Shown: positions 1-8,928, counted from the stretch's first letter. The stretch is 64,000 nt of DNA from Dechloromonas sp. A34 (GCF_026261605.1 NZ_CP102486.1:1860001-1924000); one strand, 5' to 3'. Notes: generated from the sequence alone by a model not told the origin. Numbers and translations: made by a program.

Positions 1-268
1 TCTGGCGCGGGCGGCGAGCCCTTTTGCCAATGCCGAAATCGTCCAGTTTTGCAGCGCGGCGTTGGCCTGGCAGTTGCTGGAAGAGGAGGCGGCGCAGATT
101 GCCCTGTGCCCGCTGGCGATCAGCGTCTTTACGACGGTAGCCGAGCCGGGCCGGGTGGTGCTGGCCTATCGCACGCCGGGGCAGGGCACGGCGGGGCGAA
201 TCAAGGCGGAAAATCTGCTGCGGCGGCTGGTTGCGCGCAGCGCCGAACTGGCGCGCCTGCGCTGGTAA
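1..268 (+). CDS. C-terminal end of a DUF302-type protein (partial)
   Basis: The open frame is already running at base 2 and stops with TAA at 266-268, so only the last ~88 residues are visible and the start lies outside the window. The readable part contains 'SPFANAEIVQFCSA' and then 'CPLAISVFTTV' followed by a PGRVVLAYR stretch. From memory this pattern resembles the C-terminal half of DUF302 proteins, small proteins of unknown role. The tail is basic (RRLVARSAELARLRW). It converges on fnr, with 12 bp between the two stops. The family call rests on motif memory only. Confidence 0.6.
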   Translation, partial: LARAASPFANAEIVQFCSAALAWQLLEEEAAQIALCPLAISVFTTVAEPGRVVLAYRTPGQGTAGRIKAENLLRRLVARSAELARLRW

Positions 269-280
269 GGAATCGACCGC

Positions 281-1024
281 TCAGGCGCGGTGATTCATCA
301 GGGCTTTAAGCCCATTCACATTCAGGATCCGGATGTGCTTTTGCTGGACGGCGATGTAGCCTTCTTCCTGGAATTTCGAGAAGGCGCGCGACACGGTTTC
401 CAGCTTGAGGCCGAGATAACTGCCAATTTCCTCGCGCGTCATGCGCAGGTAGAACTCGGCATGCGAAAAGCCGCGCGCCGTGAAGCGCTGCGACAAATTC
501 AGCAGGAAGGCAGCGAGCCGCTCCTCGGCGCGCATCGTGCCGAGCAGCATCATCACGCCGTGGTCACGAACGATCTCGCGGCTCATCACCTTGTGGAAAT
601 GATGCTGCAGATTGTGGATCTCGCGCGACAGACTTTCCAGACGGGAGAAGGGAATCGAGCAGATTTCGCTGTCTTCGAGGGCGATCGCGTTACAAGTGTG
701 GTGCTCGGTGCTGATGCCGTCGAGGCCAAGCAGTTCGCCGGCCATCTGGAATCCGGTTACCTGATCGCGGCCGTCTTCGAGCAGCACGTCGGTCTTGAAG
801 AAACCGCTGCGAATCGCGTAGATGGCATCGAACGGCTCGCCGGCCCGGTACAGGTGATCGCCGCGCTTTATGCGGCGACGGGTGGAAACCAGATCGTCGA
901 GACGCTCCAGTTCTTCCAGTGTCAGCCCGAAGGGCAAGCAGAGTTCGCGCAGGTTACAATTTGAACAGGCTGTCTTGATTACGGACAGCGTGATATCTTG
1001 ATTCAGCGGGGTTATTTGAGGCAT
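281..1024 (-). CDS. fnr: FNR-type oxygen-sensing transcriptional regulator (Crp/Fnr family)
   Basis: Global regulator of the aerobic-anaerobic switch. It senses O2 through a [4Fe-4S] cluster and binds TTGAT-N4-ATCAA sites as a dimer. From the ATG at 1024 the N-terminal cysteines fall at residues 20, 23 and 29, the same numbers as in E. coli FNR, with a fourth at about 111. A cyclic-nucleotide-binding-type beta roll follows, then a C-terminal winged helix with the recognition segment ETVSRAFSKFQ. The frame also allows a TTG start at 1030. I prefer the ATG because of the cysteine numbering and an AGG six bases upstream. It is divergent from hemN, and an FNR box at 1042-1055 lies between them, so autoregulation is likely. 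The length (247 aa) is normal for the family. Confidence 0.93.
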   Translation of the reverse strand: MPQITPLNQDITLSVIKTACSNCNLRELCLPFGLTLEELERLDDLVSTRRRIKRGDHLYRAGEPFDAIYAIRSGFFKTDVLLEDGRDQVTGFQMAGELLGLDGISTEHHTCNAIALEDSEICSIPFSRLESLSREIHNLQHHFHKVMSREIVRDHGVMMLLGTMRAEERLAAFLLNLSQRFTARGFSHAEFYLRMTREEIGSYLGLKLETVSRAFSKFQEEGYIAVQQKHIRILNVNGLKALMNHRA

Positions 1025-1041
1025 TGGCAACCTGAGTTCGC

Positions 1042-1055
1042 TTGATCCATGTCAA
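1042..1055. promoter_or_regulatory. FNR box between fnr and hemN
   Basis: TTGATCCATGTCAA differs from the consensus TTGAT-N4-ATCAA at one position. Its centre (1048.5) is 41.5 bp upstream of 1090. A CATAAT hexamer at 1078-1083 would give a transcription start near 1090, so the site is placed as in a class II FNR-activated promoter for hemN. On the other strand it is about 18 bp upstream of the fnr ATG, where it would act as an autoregulatory site. Spacing and motif are seen; activity is inferred. Confidence 0.8.
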
Positions 1056-1109
1056 CCACAAAATCGCGCCTACCGAACATAATCCATCCACCTTCTGGCG
1101 GCATGTCCA

Positions 1110-2513
1110 ATGAATTTCGCAACTGAAAACCTCGTCTTCGATCCACAGATCATTCGCCGCTTCGATGTGAACGGCCCACGCTACACGTCATATCCGACGG
1201 CTGACCGCTTTGTCGAAGCTTTCGACTCGGACGCTGCCAAGCTCTGGCTGGGCAAACGCAATATCGGCGGCATCAGTCGACCTCTGTCATTATACTTCCA
1301 CATCCCCTTCTGTAACACCATCTGCTATTACTGTGCCTGTAACAAGATCATCACCAAGGATCACGGACGCAGCGCCAAGTACTTGAAATACCTGGCAAAA
1401 GAGCTCGATTTGCAGAGCGCCAGCCTCGAAGGCAGGGATGGCGAACATGAGGTGATTCAGCTGCATTGGGGCGGCGGCACGCCGACCTTCCTGTCGCACG
1501 ACGAGATGCGCTTGTTGATGGGCGAGACGAGGAAGCACTTCAAATTGCTCGACGGCGGCGAGTACTCGATCGAAGTTGATCCGCGCAAGGTTGATTACGA
1601 AACGGTCGCCCTGCTCGGCGAACTCGGCTTCAACCGGATGAGCATCGGGGTCCAGGATTTCGACGAGCGCGTCCAGGTTGCGGTCAACCGCGTGCAGAGC
1701 GAGGAAGAAACCTACAACGTGGTCAAGGCGGCGCGGGCCAACGGGTTCAAGTCGATTTCGGTCGATCTGATCTACGGCCTGCCGCACCAGTCGGTGATGG
1801 GCTTCAACCGCACGCTGGAACGCGTGCTGGCGATGGACCCGGAACGCCTGTCGATCTACAACTACGCGCATATGCCCAGCTTGTTCAAGCCGCAGCGCCG
1901 GATCGCCGAACCCGATCTGCCGTCGGCCGATACCAAGTTGCAGATTCTGGCGCTGGCCATCAAGAAACTGACCGAAGCCGGTTACGTCTTCATCGGCATG
2001 GATCACTTTGCCAAGCCCGATGACGAACTGGCCGTTGCCCAGCGTCAGGGCCGCCTGCACCGCAATTTCCAGGGCTATTCGACCTACGCCGACTGCGACA
2101 TGCTGTCCTTCGGCATTTCGTCGATCAGCAAGGTCGGGCCGACTTACAGCCAGAACGTCAAGACGCTAGACGAATACTACGACCGGCTGGACGCCCAGAT
2201 GCTGCCGGTCTTCCGCGGCATCGAGCTGACTGCCGACGACATCCTGCGGCGTTCGATCATCCAGGCCCTGATGTGCCATTTCGAGCTTTCCATCGAAAGT
2301 ATCGAGAGTTCCCATCTGATTGATTTCCATCAATATTTTGCGGCCGAGTTGGAAGACATGAAGGAAATGGAGCGTGCCGGCCTGCTCAAGATCGAGCCGG
2401 AATGGATCACGGTCCTGCCACCGGGACGCATGCTGGTGCGTATCATCTCCATGGTTTTCGACCGCTATCTGCGGGCCGATCGTCAGCGCACGCGTTACTC
2501 GAAGGTAATTTGA
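1110..2513 (+). CDS. hemN: Oxygen-independent coproporphyrinogen III oxidase
   Basis: Radical-SAM enzyme that decarboxylates coproporphyrinogen III to protoporphyrinogen IX without O2, so haem synthesis continues under anoxia. The radical-SAM cysteines lie in CNTICYYCACNK (Cys68, Cys72, Cys75, plus the HemN-typical Cys77). The HWGGGTP motif follows, then the SIGVQDF segment and the HemN C-terminal domain. At 467 aa it is full length. It is single-gene and divergent from fnr, with an FNR box at the right distance for anaerobic activation. A long-stem hairpin follows the stop. Confidence 0.95.
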   Translation: MNFATENLVFDPQIIRRFDVNGPRYTSYPTADRFVEAFDSDAAKLWLGKRNIGGISRPLSLYFHIPFCNTICYYCACNKIITKDHGRSAKYLKYLAKELDLQSASLEGRDGEHEVIQLHWGGGTPTFLSHDEMRLLMGETRKHFKLLDGGEYSIEVDPRKVDYETVALLGELGFNRMSIGVQDFDERVQVAVNRVQSEEETYNVVKAARANGFKSISVDLIYGLPHQSVMGFNRTLERVLAMDPERLSIYNYAHMPSLFKPQRRIAEPDLPSADTKLQILALAIKKLTEAGYVFIGMDHFAKPDDELAVAQRQGRLHRNFQGYSTYADCDMLSFGISSISKVGPTYSQNVKTLDEYYDRLDAQMLPVFRGIELTADDILRRSIIQALMCHFELSIESIESSHLIDFHQYFAAELEDMKEMERAGLLKIEPEWITVLPPGRMLVRIISMVFDRYLRADRQRTRYSKVI

Positions 2514-2515
2514 CG

Positions 2516-2557
2516 GGGAGGGTGGGTGAGAGGCTGGGGTTAAAATCCCGCCCTCCC
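2516..2557 (+). terminator. Possible terminator after hemN
   Basis: GGGAGGGTGGG (2516-2526) pairs with CCCGCCCTCCC (2547-2557) across a 20-base loop, followed by a pyrimidine-rich run rather than a clean T tract. It is placed just after the hemN stop. The large loop and mixed tail make it a weak call. Confidence 0.4.
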
Positions 2558-2579
2558 TGCCGCCCTTTCTTTCCCCCCT

Positions 2580-3250
2580 GTGCCTGACTCCGGCTTTCTC
2601 GCCCTCTTTCTCGTTGGTTTGCTTGGTGGCACCCACTGCGTCGGCATGTGCGGCGGCATCGTCGGTGCCTTGTCGCTCGGCGCGCCGGCACGCTGGTCCA
2701 TGCTGCTCTCCTACAACAGCGGCCGCATCCTTTCCTACGGCGTAGCCGGGGCGATTGCCGGAGCACTCGGCGCGGCCAGCATGGGCCTCGAAGGCCAGGT
2801 TCCGGTCCGCCTGATCCTCTTTTTTCTCGCCAACCTGATGCTCGTCGCGCTTGGGCTTTACCTGCTCGGCATGACGCGTACGCTGGCCTTTACCGAGCGA
2901 GCCGGGCAGCATCTGTGGCGCGTGATCCAGCCGCTGACCAAACGCTTCCTGCCGGTGCGGACGGTGGTTCAGGCATTTCCGCTCGGCCTGCTGTGGGGTT
3001 GGCTGCCCTGCGGGCTGGTATACAGTGCGCTGGCCAGTTCGCTGACCGCCGGATCCTCCGGCGCGGTGCGCTGATGATGCTGGCCTTTGGTTTGGGCACC
3101 TTGCCAAATCTTTTGTTGGCGGGCATCTTGTTTGCCAGGTTGAACGAATTCGTGCGCCGTCCCGCGGTGCGCATGTTTTCCGGCCTGCTGGTGCTCGGTT
3201 TCGGTCTTTATGGCCTGTTCGGATTGATGCGCCTGCTCGGCTGGATTTAG
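2580..3250 (+). pseudogene. Sulfite exporter TauE/SafE-type membrane protein, frameshifted
   Basis: Polytopic inner-membrane protein of the TauE/SafE-like (UreH-type) group. The family motif GGTHCVGMCGGIVGAL is at residues ~16-31, and several hydrophobic helices follow. The first frame (GTG 2580) ends at 3074 just after LASSLTAGSSGAVR. The expected continuation, RGALMMLAFGLGTLPNLLL, is in the -1 frame and runs to 3250. Joining the two restores a ~223-aa protein of the usual size, so one base is missing near 3055-3072. The cause could be a true lesion, a sequencing or assembly error, or a -1 ribosomal frameshift. Proteins of this group often lie near copper ATPases and cbb3 oxidase maturation genes, which fits copA nearby. 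Confidence 0.75.
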
Positions 3251-3263
3251 GACGGGAGAGACG

Positions 3264-3689
3264 ATGAAGATTTTATTGCCGGTCGATGGTTCAGACTGCG
3301 CCCTGCGCGCCGTCGATCATCTGATTGCCCATAGCGCCTGGTTTCGCGAGGTGCCGGAGATTCACCTGCTGCACGTTCATGCGCCGATCCCGATCGGCCG
3401 CGTGCAAGCACACATCGGCAAGGAAACGCTGCAGGCGTACTACCTTGAAGAAGGCCAGGAGCAGTTGAGCGCGGCGCAAGCCCGGCTCGATGCCTCCGGC
3501 CACTTTCACACAACGCACATCCATGTCGGTCAGCCGGCCGAGGTCATTGCCAAGATCGCCGGCGAACTCAAGTGCGACCTGATCGTCATGGGTAGCCATG
3601 GGCGGAGCGGGGTGGCCGGGCTGGTCATGGGCTCGGTGGCCAGTCGCGTGCTCCATCTCGCCAGCTGCCCGGTGCTGCTGGTCAAGTGA
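3264..3689 (+). CDS. Universal stress protein (UspA family)
   Basis: Single-domain Usp protein, 141 aa, starting MKILLPVDGSDCALRAV. The ATP-binding signature G-x2-G-x9-G-S/T is visible as GSHGRSGVAGLVMGS near residues 112-126, so an ATP-binding Usp is expected. The end, CPVLLVK, is typical. An AGAC-rich gap and GGGAGAG precede the ATG. The stop overlaps the GTG start of copA, so the two are translationally coupled. Cytoplasmic; exact stress role unknown. Confidence 0.9.
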   Translation: MKILLPVDGSDCALRAVDHLIAHSAWFREVPEIHLLHVHAPIPIGRVQAHIGKETLQAYYLEEGQEQLSAAQARLDASGHFHTTHIHVGQPAEVIAKIAGELKCDLIVMGSHGRSGVAGLVMGSVASRVLHLASCPVLLVK

Positions 3690-5857
3690 GCGAAGCCGAA
3701 GCCAGCCGGGTCGTCGAGTTTGCAATCGGCGGCATGACCTGCGCGGCCTGCTCGGCGCGCCTGGAAAAGGTGCTCAACCGGCAGCCGGGCATGCAGGCCA
3801 ACGTCAATCTGGCGGCTGAACGCGCCCGGATCCGCCTGGTCGGTACGGCAGATGAGGCGGCGGTGATCGCGGCGGTAGCCAAGGCCGGCTTTTCGGCGGA
3901 ACGGGTCGATAGTGGGACGCGCGAACGCGAAAAAGCCGAGAAGCTGATTGCCTACCGCCAGGAGTCGCGCCGTTTCTGGATTGCCGTGGCGCTCAGCCTG
4001 CCGCTGGTTGGCCAGATGCTGTTCATGTTCGGCGAGCATGGCCAGCACAACGAACTGCCGCGCTGGCTGCAGTTGGCCTTGGCGACACCGGTCCAGTTCT
4101 GGATCGGCTGGCGCTTCTACGATGGCGCCTTCAAGGCGCTGCGCGGCGGCGGTGCCAACATGGACGTGCTGGTGGCGCTGGGTACTAGCATGGCCTGGGG
4201 CTTTTCGACCGTGGTCACGGTGTTCGGCCTCGACCAGTATGTCTATTTCGAGGGCGGGGCGGCGGTCATCACCCTGGTACTGCTCGGCAAGCTGCTCGAA
4301 GCACGGGCCAAGGCGCGGACTTCAGAAGCGATCGAATCGCTGATCCGCCTGCAGCCCAAAACTGCGCGCGTCGAGCGCGACGGGCAATGGATCGAAATGC
4401 CGGTCGAGGCGCTGATGCCGGGCGACATCTTCCTGGTCCGGCCGGGCGAGAGCGTGCCGGTCGATGGCGAAGTCATCGACGGCGCTTCGAACATCAACGA
4501 GGCGATGTTGACCGGCGAAAGCATGCCAGTTGGCAAGGCAGCCGGCGACCCGGTCTTCGCCGCCACCACCAACGGCCAGGGAGCGTTGCGCTGTACGGCG
4601 ACCGGGGTCGGCGAACATACGCTGCTTGCCGGCATCATCCGGCTGGTCGGCGAGGCCCAGGGCTCCAAGGCACCGGTGCAGCGGCTGGCCGACCGGATTT
4701 CGGCGATTTTCGTGCCGGTGGTTTGCGCCATTGCCCTCGTCACTTTTGCCGGCTGGTGGTGGTATTCCGGCCTATTTGCCGAAGCGCTGGTCAATGCCGT
4801 GGCCGTGCTGGTCATCGCTTGTCCGTGCGCGCTCGGGCTGGCGACGCCGACGGCGATCATGGTCGGTACCGGGCAGGGGGCGCGGGCCGGCATCCTGGTG
4901 CGCAATGCCGAGGCGCTCGAACGGGCCGAACGGATCACCGTCCTGGCCCTGGACAAGACCGGGACGCTGACCTGCGGCAAGCCGCAAGTGACCGATCTGG
5001 TGCCGCTTGCCGCCAGCCGCGACGATGCCTTGCGCCTGGCAGCCGCGCTCGAACAGAATTCGGAACACCCGCTGGCACGGGCCATTCTGGCCGAGGCGGC
5101 AGCTCTTGAACTGCCCACCGTGCAGAACTTCCGGGCGCAGCCCGGGCACGGCGTCGAGGGCGAGATCGAAGGGCGAGCGCTGCGGCTCGGCTCGCCGGCC
5201 TGGCTCGGCCTGGCTGACGACCCGACGGTGCGCGGCCTGCAGCAGGCCGGCAAGACGGTGATCGGGCTGGCCGAGGCGGATCGGGTGCTGGCCCTGATCG
5301 CCATCGCCGATGCCCTGCGCCCGACCTCGCAGGCCGCGGTGGCGCGCCTGCGCGAGATGGGCATCCGGGTCGTCATGCTGACCGGCGACAATGCCGCTAC
5401 GGCGGCGGCGATCGCGGCGGAGGCCGGGATCGACGAATTCCGGGCCGACATCCTGCCCGGCGACAAGGCGGCGGTGATTGCCGAACTGAAGAACGGGGGC
5501 GGGCTGGTCGCCATGGTCGGTGACGGCATCAACGATGCGCCGGCGCTGGCCGCGGCCGATGTCAGCTTCGCAATCGGCGCCGGTTCCGATGTCGCGATCG
5601 AGGCGGCCGACCTCACGTTGATCCGCAGCGACCTGCTCGGGGTGGCCGATGCCATCGACCTCTCGGCCAGAACCTTGGGCAAGATCCGGCAAAATCTTTT
5701 CTTTGCCTTCATTTACAATGTGATCGGAATCCCGCTCGCCGCCTTGGGTTTGCTCAATCCGGTGGTGGCTGGGGCAGCGATGGCGATGAGTTCGGTTTCG
5801 GTGGTCTCCAACTCCTTGTTGCTGAAACGTTGGCGCCCCGTGGTGCCGGCGGTCTGA
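3686..5857 (+). CDS. copA: Copper-translocating P1B-type ATPase
   Basis: Inner-membrane pump that exports Cu(I), or feeds copper to cuproenzymes, using ATP. The order is: N-terminal HMA domain with GMTCAACS (Cys18, Cys21), two helices, the metal-site hexahelical core with TGES in the actuator domain, the CPC motif (Cys379-Pro380-Cys381), DKTGTLT with the phosphorylated Asp423, the nucleotide-binding domain with SEHPLA, and the hinge GDGINDAP. Length 723 aa is normal. The GTG start overlaps the usp stop by 4 bp, and no better ATG exists before the HMA domain. Downstream are a c-di-GMP protein and a CopZ-like chaperone. CcoI/FixI-type function in cbb3 oxidase assembly is possible, but no cco genes are in the window. 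Confidence 0.93.
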   Translation: MSEAEASRVVEFAIGGMTCAACSARLEKVLNRQPGMQANVNLAAERARIRLVGTADEAAVIAAVAKAGFSAERVDSGTREREKAEKLIAYRQESRRFWIAVALSLPLVGQMLFMFGEHGQHNELPRWLQLALATPVQFWIGWRFYDGAFKALRGGGANMDVLVALGTSMAWGFSTVVTVFGLDQYVYFEGGAAVITLVLLGKLLEARAKARTSEAIESLIRLQPKTARVERDGQWIEMPVEALMPGDIFLVRPGESVPVDGEVIDGASNINEAMLTGESMPVGKAAGDPVFAATTNGQGALRCTATGVGEHTLLAGIIRLVGEAQGSKAPVQRLADRISAIFVPVVCAIALVTFAGWWWYSGLFAEALVNAVAVLVIACPCALGLATPTAIMVGTGQGARAGILVRNAEALERAERITVLALDKTGTLTCGKPQVTDLVPLAASRDDALRLAAALEQNSEHPLARAILAEAAALELPTVQNFRAQPGHGVEGEIEGRALRLGSPAWLGLADDPTVRGLQQAGKTVIGLAEADRVLALIAIADALRPTSQAAVARLREMGIRVVMLTGDNAATAAAIAAEAGIDEFRADILPGDKAAVIAELKNGGGLVAMVGDGINDAPALAAADVSFAIGAGSDVAIEAADLTLIRSDLLGVADAIDLSARTLGKIRQNLFFAFIYNVIGIPLAALGLLNPVVAGAAMAMSSVSVVSNSLLLKRWRPVVPAV

Positions 5858-5877
5858 GATAAGGGCATGAGGGCAGG

Positions 5878-7632
5878 ATGACCGCAGGGCTTGGAGGGGC
5901 ATGTTTGGAACAGGCAGATTCCGGTGGTTCGGCGTCCACGGGTGCGGCGGCGTTGTCGGAAAACGAAGCGCAGTTCCGGGCGACGATGGATGCCGCGCAG
6001 GTCGGCATTTTTGTCCTGCAGGGCCACCTGTTCAAGTATGTGAACCCCTGCCTGCTCGGTTTGCTGGGTTATCGGGCGGATGAGTTGGTCAACCACAAGG
6101 GGCCGCTCGATCTGTTTCCCGCTGAGCAGCACGGCTTCCTGTTGCAACAGATGGATGCACGCACCGCAGGTATCGGCGGCACCTCCTATGAAATGACGGT
6201 CGTCCGCAAGGATGGCGGGCTGCTGCCGGTCAGGATACTCGGCGCTCCTTCGGTTTTCGCCGGCCGGCCGGCTTCGGTGGGTACGGTGGTCGATCTGTCG
6301 GCGCAGAAACTCGCCGAGTTGAAAATCCGCGAACTCGCCGATTTCGATGCGCTGACCGGGTTGCCCAACCGCCGCCTGCTGCACGACCGCTTGACGCAAT
6401 TACTGGCCGTTGCCGAACGCGATCAATCAGCATTCGCCCTGATGTTTCTCGATCTCGACCATTTCAAGCGGATCAACGATTCGCTCGGCCACAGTCTCGG
6501 CGACGAGTTGCTTTGCGCCGTCTCCCGGCGCCTGTCGGGCGCTGTCCGCAAAGTTGATACGCTGGCCCGCCTCGGTGGCGACGAATTCATCCTCGCCATG
6601 CCCGGCATCAATGCCGCGGCGGCTGCCGATGTCGCCCGCCGGTTGCTTGAAGAGTGCAACGCGCCCTTCCTGGTCGCCGGGCACGAACTGACCGTAACAC
6701 CCTCGGTCGGGATCAGTGTCTGCCCGCAGGATGGCAGGGATATCGATTCGCTGCTCAAGAATGCCGATGCCGCGATGTACAAGGCCAAGGAACTGGGGCG
6801 CAACACCTTCCAGTTCTACGCCGCGGAAATGAATACGGCGACGCTCGAACGCCTGATGATGGAGAGCAACCTGCGGCGGGCGCTGAAGAATCAGGAGTTC
6901 GTGCTCCACTACCAGCCGCTGGTCAGCCTGCAAAGCGGCCTGATTGTCGGCGTCGAGGCTCTGATCCGCTGGCAGCATCCGGATCTCGGCATGATCATGC
7001 CGGACCGTTTCATCCATGTCGCCGAAGATACCGGCCTGATCAATCCACTCGGCGACTGGGTGCTCGGCGAGGCCTGCCGGCAAGCCCAGGCCTGGAACGA
7101 CGCCGGCCTGCCGCCGACCTGCATGGCGGTCAATGTTGCACCGGTGCAATTCAGGCAGGCCGGTTTCATCGAGGCGGTGGCCGGGGCGCTCGCCGCCTCA
7201 CGCCTCGACGCCGGCCTTCTCGAACTGGAACTGACCGAACGCACTGTGATGCACGATGCCGACATTAGTATCGGCACGCTGGCTGCATTGCACCGCATGG
7301 GGGTGGAACTGTCGCTCGACGATTTTGGCACGGGTTATTCCTCGCTGGCCTATCTGAAACGTTTCCCGGTCGGTAAACTGAAGATCGATCGCTCCTTTGT
7401 ACGCGATCTGGTGCTTGACGCCGACGACCAGGCGATTGCCTCGACCATCGTCAGCATGGGACGCAACCTGCGCCTGACCGTTCTCGCCGAAGGGGTCGAA
7501 ACAGCCGAGCAACTGCTCCTGCTACGCAACATGGATTGCGACATGGCACAGGGTTTTCTTTTCAGCCGGGCCGTACCGCCCGATCAGATGGCGGAACTGC
7601 TGCGCACGCAGCCGTTCATGACCAAGGAGTAA
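5878..7632 (+). CDS. PAS-GGDEF-EAL cyclic-di-GMP signalling protein
   Basis: A 584-aa cytoplasmic protein. A PAS domain at residues ~20-145 is followed by a GGDEF domain with an intact signature (Gly233-Gly234-Asp235-Glu236-Phe237) and an EAL domain with EALIRW (Glu360) and DDFGTGYSSLAYLK. Both halves keep their hallmark residues, so both synthesis and hydrolysis of c-di-GMP are chemically possible. No transmembrane segment is seen. RBS AGGGCAGG precedes the ATG. It sits 20 bp after copA and ends 3 bp before the copZ-like gene, so it is probably co-transcribed with copper genes. The PAS ligand is unknown. Confidence 0.92.
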   Translation: MTAGLGGACLEQADSGGSASTGAAALSENEAQFRATMDAAQVGIFVLQGHLFKYVNPCLLGLLGYRADELVNHKGPLDLFPAEQHGFLLQQMDARTAGIGGTSYEMTVVRKDGGLLPVRILGAPSVFAGRPASVGTVVDLSAQKLAELKIRELADFDALTGLPNRRLLHDRLTQLLAVAERDQSAFALMFLDLDHFKRINDSLGHSLGDELLCAVSRRLSGAVRKVDTLARLGGDEFILAMPGINAAAAADVARRLLEECNAPFLVAGHELTVTPSVGISVCPQDGRDIDSLLKNADAAMYKAKELGRNTFQFYAAEMNTATLERLMMESNLRRALKNQEFVLHYQPLVSLQSGLIVGVEALIRWQHPDLGMIMPDRFIHVAEDTGLINPLGDWVLGEACRQAQAWNDAGLPPTCMAVNVAPVQFRQAGFIEAVAGALAASRLDAGLLELELTERTVMHDADISIGTLAALHRMGVELSLDDFGTGYSSLAYLKRFPVGKLKIDRSFVRDLVLDADDQAIASTIVSMGRNLRLTVLAEGVETAEQLLLLRNMDCDMAQGFLFSRAVPPDQMAELLRTQPFMTKE

Positions 7633-7635
7633 ATC

Positions 7636-7842
7636 ATGGAAAACACGGTAATCAAGGTCGGTGGCATGAGTTGCCAGGGCTGCGTCAAGAATATCACCGG
7701 CGTCCTGACCAGCATGGCCGGCGTCGCCTCGGCCGAAGTGTCGCTCGAGGCGGGCGAGGCGAAAGTGGCGTTCGATGCCCAGGCGGTGAGCCGCGAGGCG
7801 CTGCTCGGCGCGATCGAGGATGCCGGCTTCGACGCCGAATAA
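7636..7842 (+). CDS. copZ: Heavy-metal-associated domain protein, CopZ-like copper chaperone
   Basis: A 68-aa protein consisting of one HMA (ferredoxin-like) domain. The metal site GGMSCQGC is at residues ~10-17, and the usual ending GAIEDAGFDAE is present. Small proteins of this kind carry Cu(I) to P-type ATPases. Its RBS (AAGGAG) lies inside the last codons of the preceding GGDEF-EAL gene, so the two are coupled. copA is in the same run of genes. Metal specificity is inferred from the neighbourhood. Confidence 0.85.
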   Translation: MENTVIKVGGMSCQGCVKNITGVLTSMAGVASAEVSLEAGEAKVAFDAQAVSREALLGAIEDAGFDAE

Positions 7843-7873
7843 GATCAACAATAAATCAACAAAGAGAACAGTC

Positions 7874-8920
7874 GTGGCCGAAGAAAAAATCAGATTGACC
7901 CAGCTTTCCCATGGTGGCGGATGCGGTTGCAAGATTGCGCCGGCCGTCCTCCAGAAAATCCTGGCCGGCTCGACGCCAGGCATCATCCCGCCGCAACTGC
8001 TGGTCGGCATCGAGACCAGCGACGATGCCGCGGTCTATCAGATCAATGCCCAGCAGGCGATCGTCGCGACGACGGATTTCTTCATGCCGATCGTCGACGA
8101 CCCCTTCGATTTCGGGCGGATTGCGGCCACCAACGCCATTTCCGACGTCTATGCCATGGGCGGCACGCCGCTCTTTGCGCTGGCTCTGGTCGGCATGCCG
8201 GTCAATGTGCTGCCCCTGGAAACCATCGGCAAGATTCTTTCCGGCGGCGAGGCCGTCTGCCGGGCGGCCGGGATACCGATCGCCGGCGGCCACACCATCG
8301 ATTCGGTGGAACCGATCTACGGTCTGGTCGCCATCGGCCTGGTCAATCCGGCGCACCTCAAGCGCAACTCGGGGGCCCGGCCCGGCGACAAGCTGATCCT
8401 TGGCAAGCAGCTCGGGGTCGGCGTGTACAGCGCCGCCCTGAAAAAGGACAAGCTGCACGACAGCGATTACGAGGCGATGATCGCCAGCACCACCCAACTC
8501 AATACGCCGGGGCCGGTCCTCGCCTGTCTCGACGGCGTACATGCGATAACCGACGTCACCGGCTTTGGTCTGCTCGGCCATCTGCTGGAGGTCTGCAAGG
8601 GCAGCCAGGTCAGGGCCAGCGTGCGCTTTGGCGATGTTCCGCTGCTCGCCCGGGCCCGGGAATTCACCGAAGCTGCCTACGTCACCGGCGCCTCGGCGCG
8701 GAACTGGGAGAGCTACGGCGAGAGCGTCAATCTGGCGCTCGAGTCTGCCGACATGGCGAAAACCCTGCTCACCGACCCGCAAACCTCGGGCGGCCTGCTC
8801 GTTTCCTGCGCCCCGGATAGCGTGACCGAAGTGCTCTCGGTCTTCCTGCAGCAAGGCTTCTCGCATGTTTCGGTTATCGGCGAGATCGGCGAGGGCGAAC
8901 CGGGTATCGACGTCGTCTGA
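7874..8920 (+). CDS. selD: Selenide, water dikinase (selenophosphate synthase)
   Basis: Makes selenophosphate from selenide and ATP, for selenocysteine or 2-selenouridine synthesis. I chose the GTG at 7874. From it the catalytic motif HGGGCGCK places Cys17 and Lys20 exactly as in E. coli SelD, and AAAGAGA lies upstream. A longer open frame from 7820 overlaps the copZ-like gene and adds an unlikely extension. AIRS-type segments with DDAAVY, TDFFMPIVDDPFDFG and GGHTIDS are present. The enzyme is the Cys form, not selenocysteine. No selA, selB or mnmH is in the window. A strong hairpin terminator follows. Confidence 0.93.
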   Translation: MAEEKIRLTQLSHGGGCGCKIAPAVLQKILAGSTPGIIPPQLLVGIETSDDAAVYQINAQQAIVATTDFFMPIVDDPFDFGRIAATNAISDVYAMGGTPLFALALVGMPVNVLPLETIGKILSGGEAVCRAAGIPIAGGHTIDSVEPIYGLVAIGLVNPAHLKRNSGARPGDKLILGKQLGVGVYSAALKKDKLHDSDYEAMIASTTQLNTPGPVLACLDGVHAITDVTGFGLLGHLLEVCKGSQVRASVRFGDVPLLARAREFTEAAYVTGASARNWESYGESVNLALESADMAKTLLTDPQTSGGLLVSCAPDSVTEVLSVFLQQGFSHVSVIGEIGEGEPGIDVV

Positions 8921-8928
8921 TTCTTTGA

